Of a stretch of DNA of 13,597 bases, positions 13,128-13,597 are shown piece after piece. Source of the DNA: JBGPML01 sp041486955. GTDB taxonomy: Bacteria > Patescibacteriota > UBA1384 > 2-12-FULL-50-11 > DASWYB01. The DNA lies in contig JBGPML010000015.1 of the NCBI GenBank assembly GCA_041486955.1, positions 1 through 13,597 on the forward strand, given 5' to 3'. A program made the position numbers and the translations under genes. Each line of letters begins with the position of its first letter. Position 1 is the stretch's first letter. The notes below the pieces were generated by a model. The model ran no database searches. It saw only the letters and a program-made list of their open reading frames with translations, and was not told the origin of the DNA.

Positions 13128-13597
13128 TTAGGCGGCATATTGGAGTTCAATATATCCGCCTTTGTAGTCCGGATGCGCTTTCTGATAGAGCTGGCCATGA
13201 CCGAGCGCAGGGTTCACAACGATTGGCTGTCGATCATGACATAACGGACAGGTGTTGGCCGGATATTTCGGTAGCGAGACATCTCGCAGACTATGAAGAA
13301 GTGGCACGCCAAGCGTCTCAGCGGTTACACCCATACCTCGATTGAATAGCGCCGCAACGCCTACGACAACACCACCATGGCGCTCGACCTGCTCTCGAAC
13401 CTGCCTCGTCGACCTTCCCGATGTTATAACATCCTCCGCGATAATAACTCTTTTTCCTTCTCCGACGTAGAATGCGAATCCCCAGCGCTCGAAGTCAAAA
13501 CCGCCGTCGACAGTTTTGTCGGCCCAGGCAGCGTACACAACTTCGTCAATTGAACCATTTAACGTCATCCACAACGCTGCCGCTTGGCACAACACGA
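13128..13597 (-). CDS. pyrE: orotate phosphoribosyltransferase-like protein, C-terminal part (start outside window)
   Basis: The frame is open to the window edge; a GTG at 13595 is not taken as the start because the N-terminal orotate-binding part is missing. The visible 156 residues contain the PRPP-binding signature RVIIAEDVITSGRSTRQV, preceded by a FAFYVGEGK strand. That combination is characteristic of type I phosphoribosyltransferases and best matches PyrE, which joins orotate to PRPP in UMP synthesis. The C-terminus carries CPLCHDRQPIVVNP, a Cys pair seen in some PyrE proteins, then a Gly/Tyr-rich end. Another purine or pyrimidine phosphoribosyltransferase cannot be excluded without the N-terminus. 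A hairpin terminator follows immediately. Confidence 0.75.
   Translation of the reverse strand, partial: VLCQAAALWMTLNGSIDEVVYAAWADKTVDGGFDFERWGFAFYVGEGKRVIIAEDVITSGRSTRQVREQVERHGGVVVGVAALFNRGMGVTAETLGVPLLHSLRDVSLPKYPANTCPLCHDRQPIVVNPALGHGQLYQKAHPDYKGGYIELQYAA

Noticed and set aside
1..13597. CRISPR array, tRNA or rRNA
   Set aside because: No regularly spaced direct repeats and no tRNA- or rRNA-like segments were recognised on reading both strands.

Overview
The window reads as a chromosomal segment of a small-genome bacterium. The gene set and style suggest a member of the Patescibacteria (Candidate Phyla Radiation): compact intergenic gaps, a stand-alone Pif1-type helicase, a long-form nucleoside diphosphate kinase, many secreted low-complexity proteins, and several messages with almost no leader. 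This assignment is inference; no ribosomal RNA or other decisive marker is present. Two genes end in TGA immediately before a promoter or terminator, so TGA is read as stop. That argues against the CPR lineages that recode TGA to glycine.

Left part (1-3537): the 3' portion of dnaE (+) converges on a minus-strand operon of ndk, a WecA/TagO-type polyprenyl-phosphate sugar transferase and a membrane PH-domain protein. The operon has a good promoter at 3593-3622. Next comes a gap of about 320 bases (3538-3856) whose right half is a roughly 164-base imperfect fold-back. It leads into an unusual protein with a Phd/YefM antitoxin-like N-terminus and a disordered proline-rich tail of about 300 residues, closed by a perfect bidirectional terminator.

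Middle (5080-7664): two unrelated kinds of undecaprenyl-diphosphate phosphatase (UppP and a PAP2/BcrC-like enzyme) lie one base apart on the minus strand. Together with the WecA/TagO homologue and the later polysaccharide deacetylase they point to active lipid-carrier-based envelope polymer synthesis. Divergent from them is a tyrosine recombinase whose ribosome binding site and start codon are buried in one arm of a 120-base inverted repeat. A 41-codon reading frame runs through this repeat and overlaps the recombinase start by ATGA.

Right part (7661-11692): a run of envelope or secreted genes. These are a Cys/Gln/Tyr/Pro-rich secreted protein behind a consensus promoter, a 28-residue membrane peptide gene on the opposite strand with its own consensus promoter and terminator, a DUF457/YdjM-type membrane protein, an Asn/Trp-rich secreted protein, a Ser/Thr/Asn-rich secreted protein and a CE4 polysaccharide deacetylase. 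The window ends with a Pif1-like helicase, probably translated from a leaderless message, and the 3' part of an orotate phosphoribosyltransferase-like gene, both on the minus strand.

The candidates most worth following up are the two long hairpin leaders (3682-3845 and 6529-6648), the small membrane peptide at 8438-8524 and the antitoxin-domain/proline-rich fusion.
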